A stretch of DNA of 38,028 nt from Pseudonocardia sp. CNS-139 (GTDB lineage Bacteria > Actinomycetota > Actinomycetes > Mycobacteriales > Pseudonocardiaceae), in NCBI GenBank assembly GCA_001942415.1, contig MKJX01000214.1, forward strand, positions 1 through 38,028, read 5' to 3'. The notes below the pieces were generated by a model. It searched no databases. It was not told the DNA's origin and saw nothing but the letters and a program-made list of their open reading frames with translations. Each line of letters opens with the position of its first letter. The stretch's first letter is position 1. The position numbers were made by a program, and so were the translations under genes. This document shows positions 28,494 to 37,767 of the stretch, one piece after another.

Positions 28494-28786
28494 CTGCACC
28501 GACCTCTCCGCCGGACCCAGCCCAGACCCCGCCCGAGCTCGTCTCGCCCGCCGAAACGAGCCCGGCAGAGCAACGCCTTCCCGTCCGCGAGCGAGATCTG
28601 CTCGAGGAGGCCATGTGCCTCGTCACGGCAATGATGGTGGCGTTGGACCGCACGGTTCGCCACCAACAATCGCCCGGAACCCCGGCGAGGGGCATTCTCG
28701 CGAGCCCCGAACTTGTCATCGAGGCGAGCCAGCTCGTGAGTCGGATTGCAGCCGTGCTGGTGACCGAACCATCTTCATCGGATTGA
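28490..28786 (+). CDS. Small hypothetical protein, 98 aa, last gene of the operon
   Basis: GTG 28490 overlaps the upstream stop. A Pro-rich N terminus of about 30 residues is followed by two predicted helices, RERDLLEEAMCLVTAMMVAL and LVIEASQLVSRIAAVLV, with a hydrophobic face. The family is not recognised. Its 3' end overlaps the convergent BTAD-protein gene by 71 bp, so the two transcripts are antisense to each other there. Confidence 0.65.
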   Translation: MTAPTSPPDPAQTPPELVSPAETSPAEQRLPVRERDLLEEAMCLVTAMMVALDRTVRHQQSPGTPARGILASPELVIEASQLVSRIAAVLVTEPSSSD

Positions 28787-30858
28787 TGAGGTTGGTTGTG
28801 TCCGGGCCAGGGTGCTCGCCGATTTCCGTGAGGCGGGTGGCGAGAGTACTGAGTATCTGGGCGGCGGCGTTGGGTTGACCTTGAGTCAGATGTATGCGCA
28901 TGGCGTGTTGATAGAGGTGTTCGGTGTAGTGGGCGAAGGTGCTCGTGGCGTGTTCGAGGATCGCGATGGCCAGGTCAGGGTCGGTGTTTTCGTGATTACG
29001 CGCGGCGATTTCGGCGGCGTCGATTGCCTGGATGGTGGCGTGTTCGCGGAGCGGGATGATCCATTCGGTGTCGAGCGCGGTGGCGATCTCGGCGGTGTAG
29101 GTGGTGACGATCTCGCGGGCAGCGGCCGCGCGTTCGGCGTTGTCGGTGGCGGTGAGCCGGGCGACGGCTGCATGGAACTGGTGGTAGTCGACGGTGCCGG
29201 GGGCGAGGCGGTAGTGGTCGTCGACAGGTCCGAGGATGACCGGCCGGGTGGTGTGGCGGGCCAGGACGCGGCGCAGCCGGGAGAGCGCGGTGTTGAGGGC
29301 GGCGGTGGGGCGCTCGGGGTCAGTGGGGTCGCCCCAGAGGTCGAGGACGATCGCGTCGCGGCGGGCCCCGCGGGGGTGCAGCGCGAGGTAGACGAGTAGC
29401 TCTCGAAGCCGGCGGCGAGCTCGGGGGTGACTTCGTGGTCACCGACGTGGACGGCGAGCTGGCCGAAGACACGGATGCTGATCGAGGAAGCCCCGCGCCG
29501 GGTCACGGGGCTGGTCGAGGACGGGATGGTCGCAAGCCTCGGCGGAGTACTCACTGGGGTGCTCGCCGGTGCAGCAAGCTCAGCGGCCGAGCCGGCGCTG
29601 GGTCGCTGGCTCCCGACCGACGGCTCGGCGTCCCCATGTGCCAGTTCCGGCTGCTGGCTCGCGCGCGGGAGGTCCCTGTTGGCGGCTGCTGAGGCGACCC
29701 GAGGTACATGGCCGGTCGGTTCGAACTCGATGGGGTCGGGCGCGGTGTTCGGAGCGAACTGGTCGCCGTCGGGATCGCACACGTTCCCGGCGGGGTGTGA
29801 GCGTGGCTTGCAGCGGTCGTGCTTTCCAACGTTGGGATCGTCGCGGCCTGCGCCAGAGGTTGGTGGTGACGTGGTGGTGGCGAGTGCGGCGAGCCGATCA
29901 CGGGCTTCGGGCGCCGACAGCGCAAATAGGCGGGTGCGCTCGGGGACGCCCCCGAGTCCCCACACTGCGGTGACGGCGGCCTGCTCGCTGACGAGGAGCC
30001 GGGTCGCGTCGGCCAGTCGCCGGTGATCACGGCGGCGGTGCCGCAGCGGTGGCCGGCCGCCAGGATGCGGTGCAGCCGATCGGCCGCGACGCTCCCGTCT
30101 CGAGGCGCTGGCGCGATCAGCACGACCGGTGCCGGCGGCACGCACTCGGGCTCGTCGTCTGGTCTCTCGTCGACCAACCTACGGTGATTGGGTCGGCGGT
30201 AGTGCATGGTCGATTCCTGGTTGCGGACGAGGCGTTCGTCGAGCCAGTCGAGCGCGGCGGAGAGGTCGTCGACGACGTGTAGCCCGGCCGGCCGCGGTGG
30301 GGACTGGGGGGTTGGTCCAGAACCGAGCAGCTGTGTGGCGTCGACGGCGGTCATCAGGACCTGTGCCCGCGGCCGATGCCCGCCGGCGACGTGCCGGCTG
30401 TCTTGGCACTGCGCCGTCGTGAGGCACGTCAACAGGATCGCTCGGGCAATCTGAGATTGGCGTGTGCCGTGCAACGCAAGCGCAGGCGTCCGGGTCAGAT
30501 CGACGACGGCGGGCTGCTGGTCGGGGGAAAAACCGATTGGAAGCAGCAAGGGCGGCCAGCTTCGCTGGCGTGGCTCTTGCCCCCGCGAGCCCAACAGGGA
30601 GTGTCCGGGCGCGGGTGCGTGCCCGCGTGAGACCAGATCGAGGGCGGGAAGGGCGCGGCTTGCGGCGTGACCGAGTTGGCGCACCGCCGGGGGCGAGGAG
30701 GCGTTTCGGCGGTCACGCGCCGCCCCATCGCAGGCCGGCAGCGTGGCCTGCCGCTCGGCCACCCGAACGGCCTTGCCTCCGACGCCCATGCCGGCGCGCC
30801 GGCGGCGCGCACCTGCTGCGGCGAGAACACCCCGGACCACGGCGAGGGATGTCGTCAT
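28716..30858 (-). CDS. BTAD-domain protein of the actinobacterial Tad-cluster type (two frameshifts)
   Basis: ATG 30858 has GGAGG six bases upstream. The middle part (PIGFSPDQQPAVVDL, ALALHGTRQSQIARAILLTCL, VLMTAVDATQLLG, GLHVVDDLSAALDWLDERL) resembles the ATPase-like region of large BTAD proteins found beside Tad-type clusters. After frame changes at about 30010-30022 and 29402-29418 come a winged-helix segment (ISIRVFGQLAVHVG, RELLVYLALHPRGA, IVLDLWGD, ALNTALSRLRRVL) and the bacterial transcriptional activator domain to the stop. From memory, full members start with membrane helices and often a LysM domain; these are absent here, so the N terminus looks shortened. Restored length is about 714 aa. 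The role is probably regulatory for the neighbouring secretion cluster. Confidence 0.75.
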
Positions 30859-31397
30859 CCGTCTCCTCCTTCCGCAGGAACTCGTGAGGACGCCCAGCGT
30901 GACTGAGCCAATCGATCGATCCGTGCGCACTGCCAGCCGCGACGCCCGTACGCAACAGGGTCGGTGTGGGCGCGGCGTGGTCAGATCGTGGACTTGGATC
31001 CGATGTGCACGTTGTCGCCGAGACGGACAGCGATCACCGTGAACAGGTGGTGGTCAAGCTGTGGTCAGGTCGTGATCACGCCACACGAGACGAGCGGAAC
31101 GCAGCATGCGGTCGTCGTGCGCTCGGCCGTTCGGCACAGGCGAATTCTCCAAACGCCCACGAACCCCGACCCAGGTCTGGTAGATCACTGTGCACCGGCG
31201 CCGCCCGCAGCGGCGGAGGGGCCGCCGGCGCACGGCACAGCAGAAGAGCGCCGACCACAGGTCCGTGGCCACGACCGCACGACGCACCGCGCGGCTGCCA
31301 TGGCGATCACCGCATGACAACGCGGTGACCACGAATCGGCAACAGCCGCGACCACCGTGGACGGCGCAACCTACGACGAGATGGCTTGGTGGCCACG
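30859..31397. other. Divergent intergenic region between BTAD and Tad-like genes
   Basis: No gene is supported. A perfect 10-bp palindrome CGTGATCACG is at 31071-31080. An inverted repeat TCACCGC-N8-GCGGTGA is at 31307-31328, about 70 bp before the lipoprotein start. Both could be regulatory. The region probably contains divergent promoters. Confidence 0.5.
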
Positions 31398-31973
31398 ATG
31401 ACGATGTCTCAGCGCACACGATCGCGCCACGCCGCGCTCTGCGCGGCCACGTTCGCCGTGCTCGCGTTCCCCGCATGTGGCGCGCCGGGAGCCCCATCAC
31501 CGACGACACCACCCGTGGCAAGTTCTGCGACGCAGGCGGTGGAACCGCCCAACCCGTCAGATTCAGCAGCTAGTGCGGCTCTAGCGACGTACACGACGTA
31601 CACCGAACTGGCCGACGCCGCTCGGGCAGATCCCGGAGCGCAGGATTGGCGTGCGGTAATCGAGGACGTCGCCCAGGGGCAAGCCCTTGAGGCCGTAATC
31701 GCTGACGTGGAGAACTACATAAGCCTGTCGGCGCGCACGGTGGGTGCGGTGGCCCACAGACCCGATGTGGCCCAGGTCGGATCTGCCCAAGTGTCGGTCG
31801 TCGATTGCGTCGATCTTGGTGACTCGCGACTCATGTCCGACGCCACGGGAGAGGTCTTCGACGACCTCGAGAATCGGGTCCAGCGGTATCGCTTCCATGC
31901 GGAGCTGAGGGTTGATCCCGACGGGCGCTGGCGGGTTCATGAAACCGAACCGGCCTTGGACGAACCGTGCTGA
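31398..31973 (+). CDS. Putative lipoprotein
   Basis: This is a secreted protein of about 191 aa. The N terminus (MTMSQRTRSRHAALCAATF then AVLAFPACG) is a basic and hydrophobic signal with a lipobox-like LAFPAC. This is followed by a Pro/Ser/Thr linker and a mixed domain ending RVDPDGRWRVHETEP. The domain resembles the NTF2-like lipoproteins that accompany export clusters, but this is not certain. Starts at 31386 (TTG) or 31389 (GTG) are also possible. The end overlaps the next gene by 7 bp, which ties it to the Tad-like operon. Confidence 0.7.
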   Translation: MTMSQRTRSRHAALCAATFAVLAFPACGAPGAPSPTTPPVASSATQAVEPPNPSDSAASAALATYTTYTELADAARADPGAQDWRAVIEDVAQGQALEAVIADVENYISLSARTVGAVAHRPDVAQVGSAQVSVVDCVDLGDSRLMSDATGEVFDDLENRVQRYRFHAELRVDPDGRWRVHETEPALDEPC

Positions 31974-32827
31974 CCGGCCTGGCTGCCGCGGGGGGTGCGG
32001 TCACACTCACGGTGCTCACGCTGGTTCCCACGCAAGGCGGCGTCGGCCCATGTCGTGTCGTCGACGGTCAGGGCCGGTGCCTCATCGAGGCGGCCGATCC
32101 CGGTCGGCCGAGCGGGCCGCTGCGACCGGAAGGACCGCCGCGCGAGGCTGCACCGCGGAGGGAAGCAGCATCCGCACCAGCCCACCGGCTGCCCCTCCTC
32201 CGTACGGAGGTTGTTTTCACTCCGGTGATCGGCGGTGGCGGCGGGGGGCTGGTGCCGCAGTTCGACCCGGAGATCGACCTTCCGTTGCCGGACGGGCCGG
32301 CGGCTGAGCCGGTGCCTGCGGCGGTGTTGGCGCAGCGGGCGATCCGCGCGCTGGAGCTGCAGCCGCCGGCGGCGCGGATCTCGGCGGACACGCAGGGCTA
32401 TGTCGGGGTCCCGCTGTGGCTGTGGGTCGAGGGCGGTCCGGAGGCGTCCGGCCCGGTGTCGGCGACCGCGGCGGCCGGGGCGTCGGCGGTCACGGCAACG
32501 GGCCGGCTGTCCGGGGTGGAGTGGGAGATGGGCCCGCCGGGCGCGCTGGTGCGCTGCGCCGGAACGGGGACGCCGTGGACGGGCCAGTCGGGGCCGTCGC
32601 CGGACTGCGGGTTCACCTACACACAGCGCTCGACACCGGAGCGCACGGGCGGGGTGGGCTGGTGGCCGGTCACGGTGACGGCGGTGTGGCAGGTGACGTG
32701 GGAAGGCGTGACCGGCGGAGTGCCGGTCGCCGGCGAGCAGACGCTGCTGTTGGCGTCGGCGGCCGAGCTGGTGGTCGGTGAGGTCCAGGTCCTCGTCGAC
32801 GGCAGCGGCGGCGGGGGGACGCGGTGA
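31967..32827 (+). CDS. Secreted conserved protein of the Tad-like cluster
   Basis: The GTG start at 31967 gives a signal-peptide-like N terminus (GLAAAGGAVTLTVLTLVPTQG). After a Pro/Arg-rich linker comes a Gly-rich turn and then a folded domain with GYVGVPLWLWV, SGVEWEMGPPG, CGFTYTQRST and WWPVTVTAVWQVTWEGV. Cys residues in the C-terminal part may form a disulphide. I recall homologues in actinobacterial clusters together with SAF and CpaF proteins. The function is unknown. It is probably outside the membrane. The end overlaps the SAF gene by 4 bp. Confidence 0.75.
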   Translation: MLTGLAAAGGAVTLTVLTLVPTQGGVGPCRVVDGQGRCLIEAADPGRPSGPLRPEGPPREAAPRREAASAPAHRLPLLRTEVVFTPVIGGGGGGLVPQFDPEIDLPLPDGPAAEPVPAAVLAQRAIRALELQPPAARISADTQGYVGVPLWLWVEGGPEASGPVSATAAAGASAVTATGRLSGVEWEMGPPGALVRCAGTGTPWTGQSGPSPDCGFTYTQRSTPERTGGVGWWPVTVTAVWQVTWEGVTGGVPVAGEQTLLLASAAELVVGEVQVLVDGSGGGGTR

Positions 32828-33502
32828 GCGCCCCGACGTTTCCCGCGTTCCCGGCGGATGGGCCGGGCACCGGCCCCCTGCCGACGACACCAGCGGTGGC
32901 GGCGCAGAGCCTGGGCGGGGTTGGCCGAGGGCCGAGGCCGGGTCGGCGGCGTTCGCCGCTGCTGGTGGCCGGGGTACTGCTGGCGGCGTTGGGGATGCTG
33001 GGTGGCTGGCTGGTGGTCCAGCAGGCCGACGCCCGGGTCCCGGTGGTGGCGGTCGCCGGCCGGTCGCGTCGGGCAGGAGATCACCGCGGCAGACGTGCGG
33101 CAGGCGCTGCTGCCGCCGGGCACGGACGTCAGCACCGTGGCGTGGACGGATCTCGACCAGGTCGTGGGCCGACTTGCCGCCACGGACCTTGCGGCCGGGC
33201 AGTTGGTGACGGCCGAGGTCGTGCGTGGGCAGCTGATCCCGGAGCCGGGTAATGCGGTGGTCGGGATGCCGGTCGGGCCCGGTCAGCTGCCGTCGATGCC
33301 GTTGCGGCCGCGGGATGAGGTTCTGGTGATCCGCGCCGACGACGCCGGGTCGACGGTGCGGGCGACGGTGCTGCAGGTCGGCGCCGCAGACTCGGCCGGC
33401 CGGCGGACGGTCGATCTGCTGGTGGCCGACGGGCAGGTGCCGTTGCTGGCGCGGGCGGCGACCGAGCAGCAGACGCTGCTCGTGCTCGTCTCCCGCGGAT
33501 GA
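32824..33502 (+). CDS. SAF-domain (CpaB-like) membrane protein (one frameshift)
   Basis: The GTG start overlaps the preceding stop. A Pro-rich cytoplasmic segment is followed by one membrane helix (LLVAGVLLAALGMLGGWLVV). After a frame change at about 33058-33072 the SAF domain follows: VGQEITAADVRQALLPPGTD, GRLAATDLAAGQLVTAEVV and the C-terminal strands. SAF proteins of the CpaB/FlgA type support pilus or flagellum assembly outside the membrane. Restored length is about 226 aa. Its place before TadZ- and CpaF-like genes agrees. Confidence 0.8.
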
Positions 33503-33520
33503 TCCCGGGGCGGTGACCTG

Positions 33521-34357
33521 ATGTTGGTGACGTTCGTGTCGGCGAAGGGCTCCCCCGGCGTGACGACCGCGGTGCTGGCGATCGGGGCGGAGTGGCCGCA
33601 GCCGCGGCCGGCGGTGGTGATCGACGCGGACCCGGCCGGCGGGGACATCCCCGCGGGGCTCGGGCAAGGGGCGTGGCCGCGGGACGCCACGCTGATCGGC
33701 CTGGCCGGTGAGGCGCGGAGCGTGTCGGTCGAGACCGCGCTGCGGGCGCTGGTGTACCGGGCGGGCGAGCACGCGCCACTGGTGCTGGGTGGGGTGACCA
33801 CGCCAGGGCAGGCCCAGGCACTGCCCTGGACCGAGTTGCTGCCGGGGTTGCGGGCGATCGGGGACGCAGACCTGCTCTGCGACGGCGGCCGCTTCCAGCC
33901 CGGCGCCGGGATCGAGCCGCTGCTGCAGGCCAGCGACCACGTCGTGCTGGTCACCGGATCAACGCTGCCGGCTGTGCGCGCGGCCGCCCGGATCAGCGAG
34001 CTGCTGCGGGAAGTCCTGCCCACCGGCCCGGCGGGCCAGCTGTGGCTGCTGGTCGTCGCGCCTGACAGGCCGTTTCGGGCCGACGAGATCGCCGCGAGCT
34101 GCGGCGCCGGGCTGCTCGGCGCGCTTCCACATGACCCAGGCACGGCCGCGGTGTGGAGCGACGGCCACGCGCCGCGCACCAGTAGTGGGTGGGGGCTACG
34201 GCGCGGTGGCGGGTTCTGGGACAGCTCCCTGCAACGAGCCGCAGGCGAGATCGCCGATCGGCTCGCCGAGCTCGGCGGCTCAGCCAGCGCGGGGCCCGCC
34301 GGCGTCCCGAAGGGCTGGTCCGTGGACCGACCGGGTGGGCTCGGAGGTTCGCTGTGA
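33521..34357 (+). CDS. TadZ/CpaE-like ParA-family ATPase
   Basis: This 278-aa protein begins with a deviant Walker A motif, FVSAKGSPGVTTAVLAIG, then VVIDADPAGGDI. It lacks the receiver-like domain of CpaE. In Tad systems, relatives locate the secretion machine at the pole. The last 40 residues are Gly-rich and probably flexible. The start is ATG 33521, 18 bp after the SAF gene, and the end overlaps the CpaF gene (GTGA). No frameshift is present. Confidence 0.8.
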   Translation: MLVTFVSAKGSPGVTTAVLAIGAEWPQPRPAVVIDADPAGGDIPAGLGQGAWPRDATLIGLAGEARSVSVETALRALVYRAGEHAPLVLGGVTTPGQAQALPWTELLPGLRAIGDADLLCDGGRFQPGAGIEPLLQASDHVVLVTGSTLPAVRAAARISELLREVLPTGPAGQLWLLVVAPDRPFRADEIAASCGAGLLGALPHDPGTAAVWSDGHAPRTSSGWGLRRGGGFWDSSLQRAAGEIADRLAELGGSASAGPAGVPKGWSVDRPGGLGGSL

Positions 34358-35811
34358 CGATCGAGGTGGCGTCCGAGGTGGCGGCCCGAGCGCAGGTCGA
34401 TCACGAGCTGGTGCGGCGGCTGCACGCGCAGGTACTGGAACGGCTGACCGGCCCACCCAACGGTGACGGCCCCGGCGGGCAGCGCCTCTCCCAGGGCGAT
34501 CAGCGCCAGCGCGCTCGTACCTGGCTGGTCCAGGCGCTGAAGGCGGAAGCGCGCCAGCGCATCCACCACGGTCTTCCGCCGCTGTCGCCGGCCGAGGAAG
34601 ACGCGGTGGTGCGCGCGGTCGAGGCCCAGCTGTGGGGGCTGGGCCGGCTGCAGGCCCTGCTGGACCTGCCCGACGTGGAGGACATCCACATCACCGGCTC
34701 CGAGCGGCCGGTGCTGCGGATGCGCGATGGCAGCGTCCGGATCGCGGCCGAGCCGATCGCCGACTCCGACGAGGACCTGATCCGGCAGATCCAGCACATC
34801 GCCGCCCACCACGCCCACTCGGAGAGGGCGTTCTCCCCGTCCCAGCCGACGCTGAACATGCGCCTGCCCGACGGGAGCCGGTTGGCGGCGATGCGGGACG
34901 TCGTGCCGCGCCCGACGGTGACGATCCGCCGCCACCACCTCGTCGACGTCACCCTCACCGACCTGCTCAACGCCGGCATGCTCTCCCTCGGCATGGCCCG
35001 GTTCGTGCAGGCGGTGGTGCGGGCGCGGTGCAGCATGCTGGTGACCGGCCCGCCCGGGTCCGGCAAGACGACCGTGCTGCGGGCCCTCGCCCGGGAGATC
35101 CCACCCGGCGAGCGGGTGGCGACGATCGAGACCGAGTTCGAGCTCGACCTGCACCTGCTGCGCCAGGCCAACCCGCTGCTGGTCGCGATGGAAGCCCGCC
35201 CCGGCTCCACCGAGATCGACCCGGCCACCGGACGCCGCGCCGGGGAGATGACGCTCGCCGACCTGCTGCACCAGACCCTGCGCATGTCGGTCACCCGGGT
35301 GATCGTCGGGGAGGTCCGCGGCGGCGAGGCGCTGCCGATGCTGGAGGCGATGACCGCCGGCATGCCCGGCTCCATGTGCACCCTGCACGCCGCCTCCGCC
35401 GGCGAGGCGATGGAACGCCTCGTCACGGCAGCACTGAAGGCGGCCGGGCAGGGCTGGTCCGACGGGTTCGTCACCCGCCTCGCCGCCCAAGGCATCGACT
35501 ACATCATCCAGCTGCGGCACCTGGAGCATCCCGCACTCGGCGGCCGCGCCCGAGTCGTGTCCGAGATCGCCGAGGTCACCGGGATCACCGAGACCGGCGC
35601 CATCGCCCTCAACCGGATCTTCGCCCCCACCCCGACCGGCACAAGCGCGGAGATGGGAGCGGCGGGTGATCCGCGGGGCCGATTCCAGATGGCCCCGCAG
35701 CACCGCAGCGCATTCGAGGAGGCCGGGGTCGGGCTGAATTTCCTGCGCGAACCGGACGTCGATATGTGGGCCGCGCCGCGCGCCCGCCGGGCCGCGCGGA
35801 GGACGGCATGA
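34354..35811 (+). CDS. TadA/CpaF-type secretion ATPase
   Basis: This 485-aa protein is the motor ATPase of a Tad/Flp or related type II/IV secretion system. The N-terminal domain contains LWGLGRLQALLDLPDVEDIHI. Next come the CpaF-type segments FSPSQPTLNMRLPDGSRL and VTIRRH, Walker A GPPGSGKTT at 232-240, and the Asp box ATIETEFELDL. Walker B VIVGEVRGGEALPMLEAM and the His box GSMCTLHAAS complete the ATPase core. The GTG start at 34354 overlaps the TadZ-like gene. No frameshift is seen, and all catalytic elements are present. It overlaps the TadB gene by 4 bp. Confidence 0.93.
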   Translation: MTIEVASEVAARAQVDHELVRRLHAQVLERLTGPPNGDGPGGQRLSQGDQRQRARTWLVQALKAEARQRIHHGLPPLSPAEEDAVVRAVEAQLWGLGRLQALLDLPDVEDIHITGSERPVLRMRDGSVRIAAEPIADSDEDLIRQIQHIAAHHAHSERAFSPSQPTLNMRLPDGSRLAAMRDVVPRPTVTIRRHHLVDVTLTDLLNAGMLSLGMARFVQAVVRARCSMLVTGPPGSGKTTVLRALAREIPPGERVATIETEFELDLHLLRQANPLLVAMEARPGSTEIDPATGRRAGEMTLADLLHQTLRMSVTRVIVGEVRGGEALPMLEAMTAGMPGSMCTLHAASAGEAMERLVTAALKAAGQGWSDGFVTRLAAQGIDYIIQLRHLEHPALGGRARVVSEIAEVTGITETGAIALNRIFAPTPTGTSAEMGAAGDPRGRFQMAPQHRSAFEEAGVGLNFLREPDVDMWAAPRARRAARRTA

Positions 35812-36848
35812 GCGGGCAGCTGATCGCGATGGCGGCGGGCGCGGCACTTGCCGCCGCACCGCTCCTGTTGATCGCCGCGGTCCGCCGCCACTCCCCGGAC
35901 CGCTCTCCGGGCGGGGACGGCCCGGGCGGGGAGGCGACTGTGCGGGCGCGTCGGCGCTCGCCCGGCGGCTGAGCCGGTGGGCGCGCGCGTCCACGCGGCG
36001 GCGCACCGTCCCGATACCGACCGGGCAACCCGCCGGGTGCGGACCGCCGGGTGGGCGGGCGCAGGGTTGGTGGTGTGGGTGCTGTCAGGGTGGCCGGTCG
36101 CCGGGATCGCGGTCGGCGTGGTCGGGCTGTGGGCGCCGTGGCTTCTCGGCTCGGCCCGCGCGGTTCACGAGCGCATCGACCGGCTGGAGGCGCTGGAGAT
36201 GTGGTGCCGGCGGATGGCCGACATCCTGGCCGGCGGCGGCACCGTCGGTCTCACCCAGGCCATCACCACCAGCGCCGGAACCGCAGCCGAACGCGGGGAC
36301 GAGCGGATCGCGGCCGCGGTGGCCACGCTCGCTCGGCGGCTGCGGGAGGGCCGCCCGGTCGATCAGGCAATGAGCGAGTTCGCCGACCTCGTCGACGACC
36401 GCGTCGCGACACCATCGCCGCCGCCCTGTGGCTGGCGCTACACCAGCAGTCAAGCGGTGTCGCGCTCGTACTGCGCCAGCTCGCCGACGGGGTCGCCCGC
36501 GACGTCCGAGAGCGACGACGGATCGAAGCCGAACGCGCCGAGTCGCGCCAGTCGATCCGGATGCTGCTGCTCATCCAGGCCGGGGTCCTCGCGATGATCG
36601 CCTTCGTCCCGACCTTCGCCGACGCCTACCGCACGCCTGCCGGGCAGGTGGTGATGGCGGTCCTGCTCGCCGCCACGATCGCGCTGCTGGTGTGGATGCG
36701 CCGGCTCGCGCTCGGCCGCCCCGCACCCCGCTTCCTGCAGGGCGGCCACCCGCATCGCGACCTCCCGTCCAGCACCGGAGACGACGCCGCGCCGGCCCCG
36801 CCGGATGCACTCCGGACACCGGAGTTGACGCCGGGGGTGACACGGTGA
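35808..36848 (+). CDS. TadB-like type II secretion F-domain membrane protein (frameshifted)
   Basis: ATG 35808 overlaps the CpaF stop. The first helix is LIAMAAGAALAAAPLLLIAAV. Further parts are in other frames: ASALARRLSRWARA (about 35945-36015), then RTAGWAGAGLVVWVLSGWPV through LADVLAGGGTVGLTQAI-like sequence to about 36410. From there DTIAAALWLALHQQSSGVALVLRQLADGVARDVRERR runs to the end with two membrane helices. At least two, probably three, indels are therefore present. It would form the inner-membrane platform with TadC. The stop overlaps the next start. Confidence 0.75.
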
Positions 36849-37742
36849 ACCCGACGCTGATCCTCGCCCTGAGCGCCGGGCTGTCCGGCGGGCTCGGGCT
36901 GGCTCTGGTCGCCGCCGCGTTCCGCCGCACCCGACCCGACCTCGTGCACGTGCTGGCCGCGCTGGACGAACGCACCCCCGCACCCCTGCCCGGCGAGGGC
37001 CACGGCCCACGCGCGGCGGCCCGGGTGGTGGTGCGGGCGGTGGTGCGGCGGCTGCCCGGGCGGGTGCCCGACGAAGACCTCGCCCTGCTCGGGATCGGGC
37101 GGGACCGGTTCCTGGTCGGCCGCGCCGGCAGCACCCTCGCCTACGCCGCGGCAGGCCCGGCGCTGGCCGCGATCCTCGCCCTGCTCGACGTCGGCCTCAC
37201 GCTCGTGGTGCCGGGCGGGATCACCCTCGCCGGCGCGGTCGCCGGCTGGACCGGCGCCACCCGCCGTGTCGAGCAGGCCGCCGACCAGGCGCGCTCCGAG
37301 ATGCGCCACGCCATCGTCGCCTACCTGCAACAGGTCTCCCTCCTGCGCGCCGGCGGCGCCGGGGTCGCGACCGCGCTCACCGTCCCCGCGCGGCTGCTGG
37401 CCGACGGGTGGGCGATGCGCCGCATCGCCCAGGAGCTCGACCGCGCCGAACGCGCCGGCCTCATGCCGTGGGACGGGCTACGCCGCCTCGGCGAACAGAC
37501 CGGCGTCGACGAGCTGTCGGACCTGTCCGCGATCTCCGCCACCGCCGGCCACGACGGCGGCACCGTGATCGACACCCTGCTCGCCCGCGCCGACAGCCTC
37601 CACCAGCAGCTGCTGGCCGACGACCACGAAGACGCCCGCCGCGCCAGTGGCCAGATGAGCACCCCCGGCGCTGCAGGTCGCCCTGATCACCCTCTGGGTG
37701 CTCTACCCCACCGGCGTCGCGCTCCTCGCCCCACCCACCTGA
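36845..37742 (+). CDS. TadC-like type II secretion F-domain membrane protein (one frameshift)
   Basis: GTG 36845 overlaps the TadB-like stop. An N-terminal helix (LILALSAGLSGGLGLALVAAA) is followed by two central helices (AAAGPALAAILALLDVGLTLVV, GGITLAGAVAGW). The F-domain core follows: MRHAIVAYLQQVSLLRAGGAGVATAL and LSDLSAISATAGHDGGTVIDTLLARADSLHQQLLADDHEDARRAS. After a frame change at about 37661-37670 the last helix ALQVALITLWVLYPTGVALL ends at 37742. Restored length is about 299 aa. It is the last intact cluster gene, with an IS element beginning 25 bp later. Confidence 0.8.
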
Positions 37743-37767
37743 GACCAGCCATCCAGACCGGTCACCC

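Noticed and set aside
30964..31328. Plus-strand frames in the region before the lipoprotein
   Set aside because: They are rich in Arg, His and Pro with no ribosome site. Promoter sequence is more likely.
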